64,000 nt of DNA from Vicia villosa (taxonomy: Eukaryota > Streptophyta > Magnoliopsida > Fabales > Fabaceae). A model generated the notes under the pieces. That model worked only from the letters and a program-made list of their open reading frames with translations, ran no database searches and was not told the origin of the DNA. Shown in pieces: positions 1 to 11,096 of this stretch. Made by a program: the position numbers and the translations under genes. The number at the start of each line of letters is the position of its first letter. The stretch's first letter is position 1. The stretch spans positions 30,383,915 through 30,447,914 of the forward strand of contig NC_081186.1 in NCBI RefSeq assembly GCF_029867415.1, read 5' to 3'.

Positions 1-188
1 CTTCTGTAAGAGTTTGCCGAAATCTTCTTCCAGGAAGTAATATAAAGTGTTCTGGCGTAAAGCTTGGTGTGCTTTCCGCTCTATGGTCACTGTGTTATCT
101 GATTGAAGGCTGTAAGTCATTCAAAGACAAAGTTCAAGACCTAATTGATTCAAAGGCTATCACATTCGCACTTGAATGCCAGAATTGA
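1..188 (+). pseudogene. Ogre A gag C-terminal remnant
   Basis: The frame beginning at base 3 is open to a TGA at 186-188. Its last 28 or so residues include the stretch IEGCKSFKDKVQDLIDSK, which resembles the end of the Ogre gag protein, where a Cys/His knuckle is followed by a helix of the KVQDLID type. The upstream half (3-95) reads poorly in this frame and may be frameshifted. Gag forms the virus-like particle in the cytoplasm that packages element RNA. In a complete Ogre the protease and polymerase follow gag, but here non-coding 3' UTR follows directly. The start of the gene is outside the window. Confidence 0.6.
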
Positions 189-978
189 AGTTCTCCTCCG
201 ATTCAGCGGATCTTCTAAAGCAATAAGTCCATACGGAGAGGATCTCCTCAACATTGGCAATTCCTAATTCATCATGCATTTTCATGTGTAATCTTTATTG
301 TTTTGTTCAATATTGTTTGTATGTAAAACTTGTTTGTTTTTGAACTATAATCATAATGCATTGGATATGTTTGTCTTGAAAAAATCCATTCGCTTTTGCT
401 CTTATATGTTTTTCTATGCTATTTGTGATACTTAACTCTTGTTAATAAAGCACGATAACTCCGTAGGGAGGATGATGAACATAATACCAATAACCTCAAA
501 TGGTATGCTTTCGAGTAAAACCCTGTTGATGATGTACAGGCATTGTTTCAATTCCCAAACACTGGAGATATAAGGGAGTGAAACCCTCGTTAACCCCTCT
601 GCGCCTTCGAAGTAGGAGTTTCTTTTCATGAAAAAACCCTCACATTCAACCCAGGGGCGGGTAGTATTCAGTTAACCTGATCAAGCATTCAAAATTCATC
701 AGGAGTGTGCACCTAAGGATACAACAATGGTTATCCCCCGCATCAGGAGGACGAAACATCAAAACCACAATGGTTATCCCTCACCTCATAAGGTTGAGAC
801 ATCAAAATTATCCCTCACCTCCGGAGGTTAAGACCAACATCAAAGCCGTTGTGGTTTATCCCTCACAGTAGGAGGTCAAAGGATGACGATACCACAATGG
901 TAATTCTTCATCTACCAAGAATTCAGGCAGTCACGATCACTTCCAATAAAGCAAAGGTAGTGCGGGATCACACGACTT

Positions 979-1087
979 GTAAAAAAAAAAAAGAAAGAAA
1001 AAAAAGAAAAAAAGAGAAAGAAAAAAAAAAAAGGAAAAAAAGAAAGAAAAAAAAAGAGAAAGAAAAAAAAGAAAAAAAGGAAATAAT
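979..1087 (+). repeat. A/G homopurine tract
   Basis: About 105 bases are almost purely A with scattered G. They are open in several frames only because they encode lysine and glutamate. A shorter tract sits at the corresponding place in the Ogre B 3' UTR (44003-44045), after the same 'cacacga.ttgt' context. Confidence 0.85.
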
Positions 1088-2509
1088 AATGAAATTGTTA
1101 ATCAAGGACAAAGTCGTGTGATGTTAAATCAGGGGATCAAGAAAGGTGAAGTGATTGCCGTGTTCAGAAGACCTCATTGACTCCTCAATCATTTCCAGAC
1201 TCCTCTTGAAAGATGAATCCTCGTGTCAAGTTAACTGAACTTAGGACTGGAGAACATCATGAAGGGGGTGGGCACCAAATAATTTGAGCCTAAAAATCTT
1301 TTTTCTCAAACCGTGAACCTGACCACGTTACAACCCTGAAAAGTCCTAACTGAAGCGGGGTTAATTCGAAAGCAGACTACACACGAGAATACGGTAAGCT
1401 GACTCCTAGGAGATCCGCTAATTGCTTGGGTTGGTATCACACCATCTTTCTTTCATAAAAAATCGATGTTACGACATCCTTTCAAAAAGTTTCTTTAAAC
1501 TTCAAGACAAACATACTCTTTGCATTAGAATTATATTTCTCATAATAAACATTCTTTGCATATGAACAAGTGCTTAACATCAAGAAAGTTTCCATCATGA
1601 ACTTCAGATGAAAAGTGTATTCCTCCCAAAGGATAAGTTGTCTTCAGAACTCCGTTGAGCAGAGGCAGCAATATTTCAAAGTCTGGTCACCCTCAGGGGC
1701 ACAGAAGCGTTTGATTACTCTATCGAGTAAGTTTTCAGTCAATCTGGGGCAATCAGGTCAAGATTCGAAGAATCTCTCAAAGTGTTGAGTAATCACGGGC
1801 ATTCACTCAAGCACAGTCGAGGTTACCTCCAACGCAAGTCAATCAGGGGCATGGTTTCGAAGTTCATGATACTGGGGCAAATTGGCTATGATAGCACAAA
1901 TCTCAAGAAGTCCTTACGAGACGAATTTTGTCAAAGTCCTTACAGGCTGGGCAAGACACTATGCATTGGCATTTTAGCCTCATCAGGAGGTGTTCGGCTT
2001 AAAGTTCATGTGTGAGCTAAGCAACTTATGAACTTGAGAACCGTCAAGATCTTCATCCTCAGCAGTTAGAAGCTAAAAGTCCAAAACTTGTTGGCATTCT
2101 TACAATCAAGGCGAATATTCAGAACACTATGAGATCCAATGCATGTTTGGTCACTTTGAAGTCAATACTTGCTTGACCCATTAAGCCCATTTCCTGGTGG
2201 TATTCTTTTGGAGAATCAATGCCTTTTTGATACTCTGGTCGATACATATTTGGCGTTCTAATCACTGCTTGCTTGTCAACTCGTGAATCCATTGCTTGTT
2301 TGGAAAGTTTCAAGCTCAGATGTCTGACAATCTGTTTGTTCTTGCATTTTCCTACTGTGGGTGAGCATCACCATCCTCTGCCATGTGAGGAAATCCCATG
2401 GATGTCATGCTATGTCCTGGGGCAATTTCATCTGTTTATCTCGCAGGTACATCCTTTTGAGCGCACCATGTCAGCGCATTGGCGGATCTAGCCAAGTGAG
2501 AGATTCTCA

Positions 2510-3350
2510 TTCCCCAGCTGAGTGCATTCAGATAAGGTCTTCTTTGTTCCAAGATTCTCATCTCCTCAGCAAAACACAGCTCAATGCAATCTTCGTGCTT
2601 CAGAAGCCTTATTCCCGGTGGAATGTCTTCTCCCCAGTTGAATCATGATTGAATGGTATCTGATTCCCCAGCTTAATGAGGTTCCTTGCCTGAATGCCTC
2701 ATTTTCCCCAGTAGAGCGCTTCTCTCTCCAACAGATTGACCTGTTTTCCCCAAGAGGGTCGTCTTATTCCCCAGTGGAGTTGTCTTAACAAAAGGTTCTT
2801 ACGCTAAGTTCCTTATCCCCAGCGGATCTCTCATCTCCTCAGTGGATCGTTATGCAGAAGTATTCATCTTCCCCACTGAGCTTCTTCCCTCAGCAGAGAG
2901 TCGTTCGTATCCTCAGCAGGATCTGTTCTCATCAACGATTTCCCCAGCGCAATGCATCCTATATGAGCAAGTGGTCACTCCCCACCAGAGTTATTTTCAT
3001 GACTTGCCCTTATCTTCACATCCCCAGTGTGTCGAGAATTTGCTTCTCTAGTGAAGTTGCCAGGGTATTCCCTAAGCAGTTAATCAGGATGTTCATATCC
3101 CCAAGCAGGATTTATTCCCCAGTTAGAGCTCACATCTAGATTTGATCGTCTCCAGCAGATTTTCGATCTATCTTTGCCAGCTCGTTGTTGTGACTTCTAG
3201 TCACTCGTCTTGTCCTCCCCGCAGAGTTCCATGTGCTCTCTCTAGGACTTCTTCAGCAATTCAGTGCTCCTCCGCTGTTCTCCTAAGCAGCGTCCGAACC
3301 ATGCATCATTCACATTGCATTCTCAAAAGCGTGTAGCGTCTTCCTTTTCC
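2510..3350 (+). repeat. CCCCAG-rich degenerate short repeats
   Basis: This stretch has many irregularly spaced copies of a motif like TCCCCAGYRGAGTT (for example near 2510, 2632, 2707, 2770, 2815, 2940, 3020, 3100 and 3117). The same flavour recurs in the Ogre B 3' UTR at about 53320-53480 and 54650-54840. There is no fixed period, so this is a degenerate cryptic repeat and not a clean array. Confidence 0.55.
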
Positions 3351-3589
3351 GGAACGTTATTCCATAAACATTCACACATGCATCATGCATAAATCATATC
3401 ATATCTGTCTCTTTTCTGCAGGAAAGATGTCCAGATTCAAATGCTCCCCAGAGAGCAATATCCGCCTAGCCATTACAGGCGCTTATCCTGATGTTTTGAA
3501 TCAGAAGAGGATTGTTCTACTTATTTTCTGGCACAACTCAGATCAGTTCAAAGACATTCCTATTCCCGATGCCCCCAGATCGGTGGAAG

Positions 3590-4140
3590 ATATTTGTTCC
3601 TATCCTGATATCCAGCTCAATTGAAGGAACCGCCTCCGGATCTACCAAGATCTTACGAAGGAGCAAGCCCTCTGATACATCAGATCAGTTGGAAATATCT
3701 ACTCCCTAACGATTTAGTTTGTTCAGAAGAAGAAATTCGTTTGCCCAGTCCTGATGCCTAACCATCAGTTGAGGACGTTTTCTTTACCCGGCGTACACAG
3801 TTCGGAAGAGATATCTGTTCCTATCCTAATATTCAGATTCAGATTAGTTGAAGGAACCGCCTCCGGATCTCCCAAGATCTTACGAAGGAGCAAGCCACTG
3901 ATATCATCAGATCAGATGGAGATGTTTGCCTGATTGAATTTTTCATTCAGATGAAGATTGTCCTACTTATTTTCTGGCATCATGTCCAGATCAGTTTAAA
4001 GGCATTCTTTCCCCGGCGTACACAGTTCGGAAGAGATATTGTTCCTATCCTGATTACCAGTTCAGTTGAAGGAACCGCCTCCGGATCCCTGTGGTCTTAC
4101 GAAGGAGCTAGCCGCTAATTCCCAGATTAGTAGGAATATC
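3590..4140 (+). repeat. Three diverged tandem units of about 220 bp in the Ogre A 3' UTR
   Basis: The marker GAAGGAACCGCCTCCGGAT occurs at 3623, 3850 and 4068, giving spacings of 227 and 218 bp. Each copy is preceded by 'gttcctatcctgat' and followed by 'cttacgaaggagc'. The third copy is the most diverged. Confidence 0.8.
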
Positions 4141-4607
4141 TACCTGATGATTTAATTGCATCAGAAGAGATGTCTGCCCAGATTCCCAGATCATGATTCC
4201 CAGATCAGAGATACCTATTACCCGTTGATGTCCGATTCAACCGATGTATCTCCCTCGATTCCCAGATCGACTTAAGACATCTATCCCGATGCAAGTTCGG
4301 AGACATCTGCTACGCCTGATACTCATATCAGTCGAGATGTTCCTTCTCTTGATGCCCAGATCATTTGAAGCGTTTCCCCTGCCTGTGGGTGCCCGTTCCT
4401 CCTTTTTTACAAGTTGGAGCTTATTTATTATCTAGGTCAATTGAAGTTTTTTCTTCCTGCTTGCGGGGTGGTACATTCCTTCTTATTGTAAGATGGAATC
4501 TTCTATTGATCAAGAGCGCAAATTTTCGAGTTCATTCTGGTATTCAATCTCCTTCCACCTCAACAGTTCGAAACTTTCGTTTCTCACTCGTCAGGTTCAA
4601 GAAGTTT

Positions 4608-4620
4608 GAATAGGGGCAGC
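4608..4620 (+). other. Polypurine tract of Ogre A
   Basis: GAATAGGGGCAGC lies directly before the LTR start TGTTGCACCCC at 4621. Ogre B has the matching AAATAGGGGCAT directly before its own 3' LTR. This tract primes plus-strand DNA synthesis during reverse transcription. Confidence 0.7.
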
Positions 4621-6223
4621 TGTTGCACCCCAAAATTTGCCCTCTTTCTCTGTGCTATAAGTTATGGAAGACGTTTATTTCGTCGTTCGAAAATCAAGAA
4701 AAATAATAAAGAGTTTTCTTATACATGGTGTCAGCAATCATTAATTCAACAAAGATTCATTGGATTTCATGTCAAGAGGTTCTTAGGTGTTTTAACTTCT
4801 ATCTTTTTCAAGAACCTCTCAAGGCATTATTATTGTGTTAGAGATATGAACTTGGGGTTTATTTTAATCAAGACAATCTGGTTCATTTCTTTGTCACTTG
4901 TTGCTTACTATGCAAGTTATTTTTCGACTGAGATTGGGAAATAGAGTTTCACTTTGAGAATTAAGGTGTAACTGAAAGTATTCATTCAAATGATGATTTA
5001 AGTCCCAAGTACCTTGTCGTTCAAGATTGGATCAGATTTGTTTTAAGCATACAAGATGGAGAATGTATTCACATAGTTATAAGATACAAAATATTCTTCA
5101 CAAATTCCAGGAAGTTCAATCTACATCACAAAATTCATTACAAATACCCAGAGTCCAAATACGAGTATTCAATACAAAAATTACATCAAAAAAAATTGTA
5201 GCAGTTGACTAAACAATTTTGTTTCACGAATTAAAGCTAGTGTTACAGTTGATACGCAAAAACTAGCTGCACTCAAAAAACCGGTTCAACCAGATAAAAA
5301 TCAAACTAAGTTGGAACTTGCATCAGACTCGGTTCAGAAACCCGGCTTCGACCACCCTGCACGTCAAATAAATCGAACCGGCAAGAGAAAACAGCAGCGG
5401 TTCAGCCTAGGGAAGGATACATATGCCAGATAACTCATAACAGAATGGGGAACAAAAGAAAACAGAATCAGAAAACGAGAGAAAAAAGAGTGGGAACTCA
5501 CTTCATAAGAGGAGATAACAAGCTCAGAGTACCTCACCTCGAATCTGTGAATCTTCTTCTCTCTCGAGCTTCATCTTCACCACCTTCAATATTCATTCAC
5601 GACAAAAAATCAATAACAGATAACAAAAAGGAGAAAAAGAAAAGGGAGGGGAGAATGTAACCGAATTTGTAACAAACTTTTTCAACAACTCTTCAATCTT
5701 CTCTTCAATCATCACGTTCATCATCTTCATCTTCATCAATCAACAATCTCCAGTCTGAGCCGATTCCACCTCCATCTCAACCTTCTTCACATATTCTTCA
5801 ACTTCAACCTAGAATCACCTTCATCAATGAACCTTCAATCCTCGAATCATCACTAAAACACAGAAGAAAAAGCTTCAATAAAGATTCATTCACCAACTCC
5901 TCACAACTTCAATCAGAAGCTGCAGAAAAATCACGATGGTTAAACCAGAAAATTCATCGCACAACATCGCATATTGATTCAATCTCAAAAACTCACCATC
6001 ACACTTCATCATCATCATCATCTTCATCTCACGGTGAAGCGCCGTTTCTTGGTGTCATCTTCATCAACGAATGTGATGCCGATCACCACAACAACTTCCT
6101 CCTCATGCTTCAACTGTGAATCTGCAACATCAACAACAACAATGCATCAACTACAAAAACACAGAAACAGAAGAAAAGGAGATCGAAATCGATGGAGCTT
6201 CGTCTGAGAGGCGAAACCGAGAG

Positions 6224-6301
6224 ATTGAAAGCAGAGATCGAGAGAGATCGAAAGGTTGAGGCATTGAAAGCAGAGATCGAGAGAGATCGAAAGGTTGAGG
6301 C
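6224..6301 (+). repeat. 39 bp tandem duplication
   Basis: Two adjacent near-identical 39 bp copies begin ATTGAAAGCAGAGATCGAG at 6224 and 6263, inside the Ogre A LTR. Confidence 0.85.
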
Positions 6302-7247
6302 GAAGAAAACTTGTTTCGTTCAGACAATCAGAGAGCTGAGTCCGGAGACGATTGTTTGAGAACGAAGTCGGAGAGAGTGAGAGATTAAGATGAGATGTGA
6401 GGCGGAGGAGAAATCTCTCGCGGTGGCGTTAACGAGTTTGATCGGAGAAGAAGATGAGCCGCCGTCGCCGCCATGAATGAGGAGAAGAGAACATGAAGTT
6501 TGATAGTCACACACGTAAACCCTAATCCCCTTTTGTATTAGTCTTTTCTCTTAATTGAAATTAACTGAAGGTAATTGTGATTAGTAGAGAATTAGGTAGA
6601 AATCTAATTAGTTAATTGATGTTAATTAAGAAAAAAACCTGATAATAAAATGTGAATAAAAATCTGAAAATCATAATCATGATGGATCAACAAACTTTGG
6701 GCCTAAACAAAATTGCTAGATTCACACCTCCAGAATGAGCCCACGCACCTTCTTTTTGCTGATTGCTACAAAAAACCGAGTTTGGGCCTGCAATACTTTA
6801 GGGCCTGCGTCTGATTCACTATGTACACCATGATTCTCACACTTAAACCCCTCTGTTTCATATAAAATTCACATTAGTTTTAGTTTTTTAACTAATTTGC
6901 TTTCCATTATTTTTAGCATAATGAATGACATAAAAACAATTTTTTTGTTAGATTTTGACATGATAATAGAATATAGAATCATTGAATTTTGTTAATTTTT
7001 TGGTTGATGAAGAGATAATAAAAAACATGTAATATTTCTTTGTTAGAATTTGATTGTTTTGTACATAGTTTTGTTCTATTATTGTTAGATGAAAATGTCA
7101 TAAAAAAACAATTTAATTTTGTTAGATTTTTGTTTTAGGATTTACTTAGAATTTAATTCCTATTATTTTCTATGGCGGTGCGTGCCTCCTTGTTATTACT
7201 GATTTGGTTGTTGAGATGTGCGAGGTACTTCGAGAGAGCCTTTGATT

Positions 7248-7360
7248 GCGATTCGACTTGTTTCGTGTTCCACTTTACTTGTGGGATACGAATTCGCTTC
7301 CAGTGCGATTGATTCGAGTCGTGTTCCACTTTATTTGTGGGATACGAACTTATCCTCGAT
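7248..7360 (+). repeat. 57 bp diverged tandem duplication
   Basis: Two adjacent copies each begin GCGATT (7248 and 7305) and contain CGTGTTCCACTTTA.TTGTG. A third GCGATT begins at 7361 but does not continue. Confidence 0.7.
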
Positions 7361-8783
7361 GCGATTCACCTGATCTCTCATTCATTGAGATGTATATTCC
7401 TGTCTTGTCTGGCTTGTGTTCTCTTGCAGGTTGCTCATGTGGTTATGCTCGACGTGTACCACATGTCGCTCGTGATTTATTTTCATGATGGCGCTTCCTG
7501 ACTCGCTTTGCTTGATGATGGCTTACGCGAAGTATTCCGGACTTCTCTGCTTACGCTTGCTAGCTCATTGCGGATTCGCTATCCGTTCAGTATTGTCTCC
7601 TTGTCCCTTTTACCGCTTTCCGCATCATCCTATAACATGAGAAGTAGGACCTAGACATGCATCTGGCCAAGCCCTCGAAAGAGGCTCTGTTTTTGTTGGT
7701 GTGTTTATATTTGTGCTTTGCGGCAGGGAGTCACGGTGTAATAAGTCCTATATGGCACTCCGTTAAGTCCTCATGGAAGGCATGCGGAAAGGGTTAGCAA
7801 TCAACCCCCGCCTAGTCTCATCGAGTCCGTTCAGTATGCGCACGCTACGCGTCGCTCGCTTTTGAACCAGCACAAGATCTGGTTATCGAGTATGTCAGGA
7901 AAAGGGTTCATGTAGCCGGACCCCCGCCTTTCCTATAGCTCGCGTCGCTCGACGTTGATGCTCGGTGTACGCACGCACCGTTTTCCTTTACGATCCGTGA
8001 CGACTTGGTTGCTGAGAGGGGTCCGCCCTCTTGTCTATGGCCCGATCATTTTCACGAGGTCTAATGCTTGGTTGACTTGGGTCGAGTTGCTCCCCTTGGC
8101 TATGGCGGGACCACTTTTCTACCATTCGGTCAGTACCGTTGGTTTTGTTTGCTTTACGAGTGGATGCTCGTTTGTGTGCTCATTGTTTGCTTCCCTTTTC
8201 CATCGTAGGTTGTTAGTTTAGCTTAGACTTGTACCCTTTGTATGATAACATTAGGTAGCAAGCTTTTCCCCTTATCTTAGGTCTTCCTCATGCATTCTTT
8301 AAAACACAAACCACACTCTTTGATTTTCTTTTCTTAAGAACTTGTTATTTCCGCTCTATTCCCAAGCATAAGTCTCCAAAGGTCGAGCAGCGGAGTGTGA
8401 ATGTAACTCGTTCACCTAAAAAACACAAAACAAATAGAAATTAGTTAGCCGAGCTACGGTAGCTCTGATTCTGCAAAACAGATACGTAGGCAGCGGGGTA
8501 GGGCCCTTGCGAGCATAATCCTTTCTTTTCCCTACATTCTGCATTCATTTTAGTCCAGATTAGCATAGTTTGCTTACACACCCATAGATTTAGACACATG
8601 CGTGGATACCATCGAGTACGATGGGCGCGTGGGGTGCTAACACCTTCCCCTCGCATAACCGACTCCCTTACCCTTTTTCTCTGGTCGTGAGACCGTTGTT
8701 TTGTTTTGTGGTTTGCTGGCATTCCCTTCCTTTTCAGGATAAATATGTTAGTGGCGACTCTGTTAATTTTCGCGGTAGCGACA

Positions 8784-9894
8784 GTATGAGGTTGTTTTTA
8801 GGCCATTTTTGACTCTGAGGAAATGCGTATGATACGCGTATGAGGGATGATGATACGCGTATGGACGCGTATGGACTTGATGATACGCGTATGGCTTCTG
8901 TATGTGAAATTTCTGTTTTGTGATTTTTCTGGAAAGTTCAATGATGTGTAACTTTCGATCTGTAGGCCTATTTTGTATGCTGTTTGAGACTGTGTAAACC
9001 CTGTGATGTGATTCTGTGGTTTACTGATGATTGATTGTATTGAATGATGTTAATGTATATATGAACATGCTTAGTAATGATGATGATGATGATGAAATGA
9101 GTATAGATGATGCTACTCATAGAATGGTAATGATGAAAGTATGTTATATATATGTTTGCATGCATTCATAGTCATTTGATGAGGGCTGTATCTTAATGAT
9201 GAGAGGATACAGTGAAGGGCAAGATTCCCATTGTGTGGAATCTATGCTGGCAGGGCCGTATCTGGATGATGATAGATCGGTCGGTGGATGATTTCCACTG
9301 GTGATGTTGGTACCACATGCATAGTGTCAGTTTCATACATGTGCATGACTTGTTTCAATATGATGATATATGTTATATGACGACTTGTCTGTTTATCTGT
9401 GGATGTGTGAATGATGAATTGTCTGAATATGAAACAATTGGGTGAATGATATAACTATGATATGTTATTATTTATGATGCAATAACATTGGTTAACTGTG
9501 ATGAGACTCACCCTTACTTGTTGTCATTTTCAGATTGAGGATAGCGGCGTGACTTGGTGAGGATTAGCTCATAAGTCGGTTATTAGTTATCGAGTCGGTG
9601 TCATGCTCTGGTAGTTGTAACACTGGGAACGCGTTGTTTTGGAGTTTTGGATTATAACTCTATTTTGTTTTGTTATTTGAAGTCTTATACATTAAATGAT
9701 GAATGTTGACTTGATGAATTAATTTCGCTGTGCAAAACATGACTTTGGTTAATGAGTTATAATTTCAGACGTTTCAGTGAATGCATGACATGTACCAATG
9801 TGATTTTCTTTACTTATGAATTGTGACACCTCTTGCATGCTTACTCTGATTTAATAATTGTTTAATTGCCGCGGGTTATTAGAGGGGTGTTACA
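8784..9894 (+). repeat. Partial 5' LTR of the Tekay-like element
   Basis: It aligns end to end with 15286-16411 of the 3' LTR. The 15 bp length difference is accounted for by the longer GAT run in the 3' copy (15579-15612). It ends GGGGTGTTACA at 9894. It contains three ATACGCGTATG palindromes (8829-8895). Confidence 0.92.
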
Positions 9895-9898
9895 ATAG

Positions 9899-9910
9899 TG
9901 GTATCAGAGC
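9899..9910 (+). other. Primer binding site, initiator tRNA-Met
   Basis: TGGTATCAGAGC begins 4 bases after the LTR. It is the standard 12-base complement of the plant initiator methionine tRNA 3' end, where minus-strand DNA synthesis is primed. Confidence 0.95.
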
Positions 9911-10031
9911 ATAGTCGGTCGTTGTGACCAGAGTCTTTGCGTCTTAGTGTCAGTCTTTCCTGTGTATGCGATTAATACGAGTTATTGTCGATACTTTTGT
10001 TCTGACTAGATTGTTTGTGTTAAGTAGAACA

Positions 10032-11096
10032 ATGGCTGGAAGAGGAGGAAGAAATGATGATGCTATCACTGAGGCTCTGGGCATGATTGCTGGTGTGCTG
10101 GGAGGGAATGCCAATGGAGCTGCGATTGGTGCTGACAGGCAGCTGAACAATTTTCAGAGGAACAGTCCTCCATTGTTCAAAGGCACGCATGATCCTGAAG
10201 GTGCTCAGAAATGGCTTAAGGAGATCGAGAGGATTTTCAGAGTCATTGACTGTGCTGAGGATCTCAAGGTGAGGTATGGTACTCATATGTTATCTGAGGA
10301 GGCTGATGACTGGTGGATGTCAACCAGAGCTGAACTGGATGCCGATGGTACAGCAATTACTTGGACTGTATTCAGAAGGGAATTCCTGAGGAGATATTTT
10401 CCTGAAGATGTCAGGGGCAGAAAGGAAGTTGAATTTCTGGCACTGGTTCAAGGCAATATGTCGGTACCAGAGTATGCGGCCAAGTTTGTGGAACTGGCAA
10501 GGTACTATGTGCACTACAATGAGGATGAAGCCAGTGAGTTCTCGAAATGTGTCAAATTTGAGAATGGTCTTCGTGATGAGATCAAGCAAGGTATCAGGTA
10601 CCAGAGAATCCGGAGATTTGTTGACCTTGTAGATTGTAGTAGAATCTTTGAGGAAGATAACATCAAGATGAAGTCATCTCACTCTCGCGAGTTGGTTGAC
10701 AAGAAAGGAAAGAAACATATGGATAGAGGTAAGCCATATGGTAGAGGCAAAGCTGCTGATTGGAAGAAACCCAGTGGGGGAGATTCCAGTGCTCGTATCA
10801 GATGTTACAATTGTGGCGAGATGGGACATCGTAGGAATGAGTGCAAGCTTGATCAGAAGAAGTGTTACAAGTGCGACCAAGTGGGTCATATTGCTGCTGA
10901 TTGCAAGAAGAGGGTTGTGACTTGTTATAACTGTGGTGAAGATGGTCACATCAGTTTGAATTGTCCTAAGCCGAAGAAGAACCAATCAGGAGGAAAGTTT
11001 TTTGCTTTGACCGGGTCAGAGACTACTCCAGATGACAGGTTGATTAAAGGTACGTGTTTCATTCATGGCACACCTTTAGTTGCAATTATTGATACT
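10032..11096 (+). pseudogene. Gag region of the Tekay-like polyprotein
   Basis: The frame is open from an upstream ATG at 9966, but the family start is most likely the ATG at 10032 (MAGRGGRNDD). Residues about 50-150 are the retrotransposon gag (capsid) domain. Three CCHC zinc knuckles follow: CYNCGEMGHRRNEC, CYKCDQVGHIAADC and CYNCGEDGHISLNC (about 10804-10965), which bind element RNA in the particle. The frame then enters the protease and stops at a TGA at 11097-11099, directly after the aspartate and threonine of the catalytic Asp-Thr-Gly triplet. Gag itself is intact, so this copy could still encode a capsid ending in about 22 protease residues. Confidence 0.9.

Larger units (their letters stand above)
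189..4607 (+). other. Ogre A 3' untranslated region
   Basis: No coding potential is visible over 4.4 kb. The part at 240-960 and around 1230-1560 matches the 3' UTR of Ogre B (43300-44600) piece by piece: the text near 'gatgatgtacaggcattg', the paired 'ccacaatggttatcc' motifs and the passage 'ggagaacatca' are all shared. The segment contains an A/G tract, a CCCCAG-rich stretch and three large diverged tandem units, listed separately. Long 3' UTRs with tandem repeats are a known property of legume Ogre elements. The open frames at 849-1121, 2361-2648 and 4606-4944 have no recognisable protein signature. Confidence 0.7.
1..8783 (+). mobile_element. Ogre-type Ty3/gypsy element A, 3' part
   Basis: This is the right-hand part of a long LTR retrotransposon whose 5' part lies left of the window. 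In order it holds a gag C-terminal remnant (1-188), a non-coding 3' UTR of about 4.4 kb, a short purine tract, and a complete 4163 bp LTR that starts TGTTGCACCCC and ends GTAGCGACA. At 8784 the sequence switches abruptly into the LTR of a Tekay-type element, so this copy probably inserted there. GTATG at 8784-8788 would be the target-site duplication, with its partner off-window. Very long LTRs and UTRs are typical of the Ogre lineage in Fabeae legumes. No protease, reverse transcriptase or integrase motif is visible between gag and the LTR. Confidence 0.75.
4621..8783 (+). repeat. 3' LTR of Ogre A (4163 bp)
   Basis: The LTR starts TGTTGCACCCC after a purine tract and ends TTTTCGCGGTAGCGACA. 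The right end is supported independently: the reverse-oriented element at 55343 stops at exactly the same base. The last 450 bp also match the reverse complement of 55343-55800. Inside are a CAT-rich stretch (6006-6030), a 39 bp tandem duplication (6224-6301) and a 57 bp duplication (7248-7360). TGGCGACTCTG, which resembles a tRNA primer site, lies inside the LTR at 8752-8762. Open frames at 5445-6207 and 7246-8221 are not recognisable proteins. Confidence 0.8.

Noticed and set aside
849..1121. ORF of 90 codons with a long Lys/Glu run
   Set aside because: It is produced by the A/G tract in an Ogre 3' UTR. The matching tract in Ogre B does not preserve the frame.
5974..6514. His/Ser-rich and Arg-rich ORFs on both strands
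   Set aside because: They come from CAT microsatellite and the 39 bp duplication inside an LTR. No domain, and not conserved in element C.
8730..8800. Truncation of the Tekay 5' LTR by a simple genomic deletion
   Set aside because: The break coincides exactly with a bona fide LTR terminus (same base as in element C), so insertion of Ogre A explains it better.
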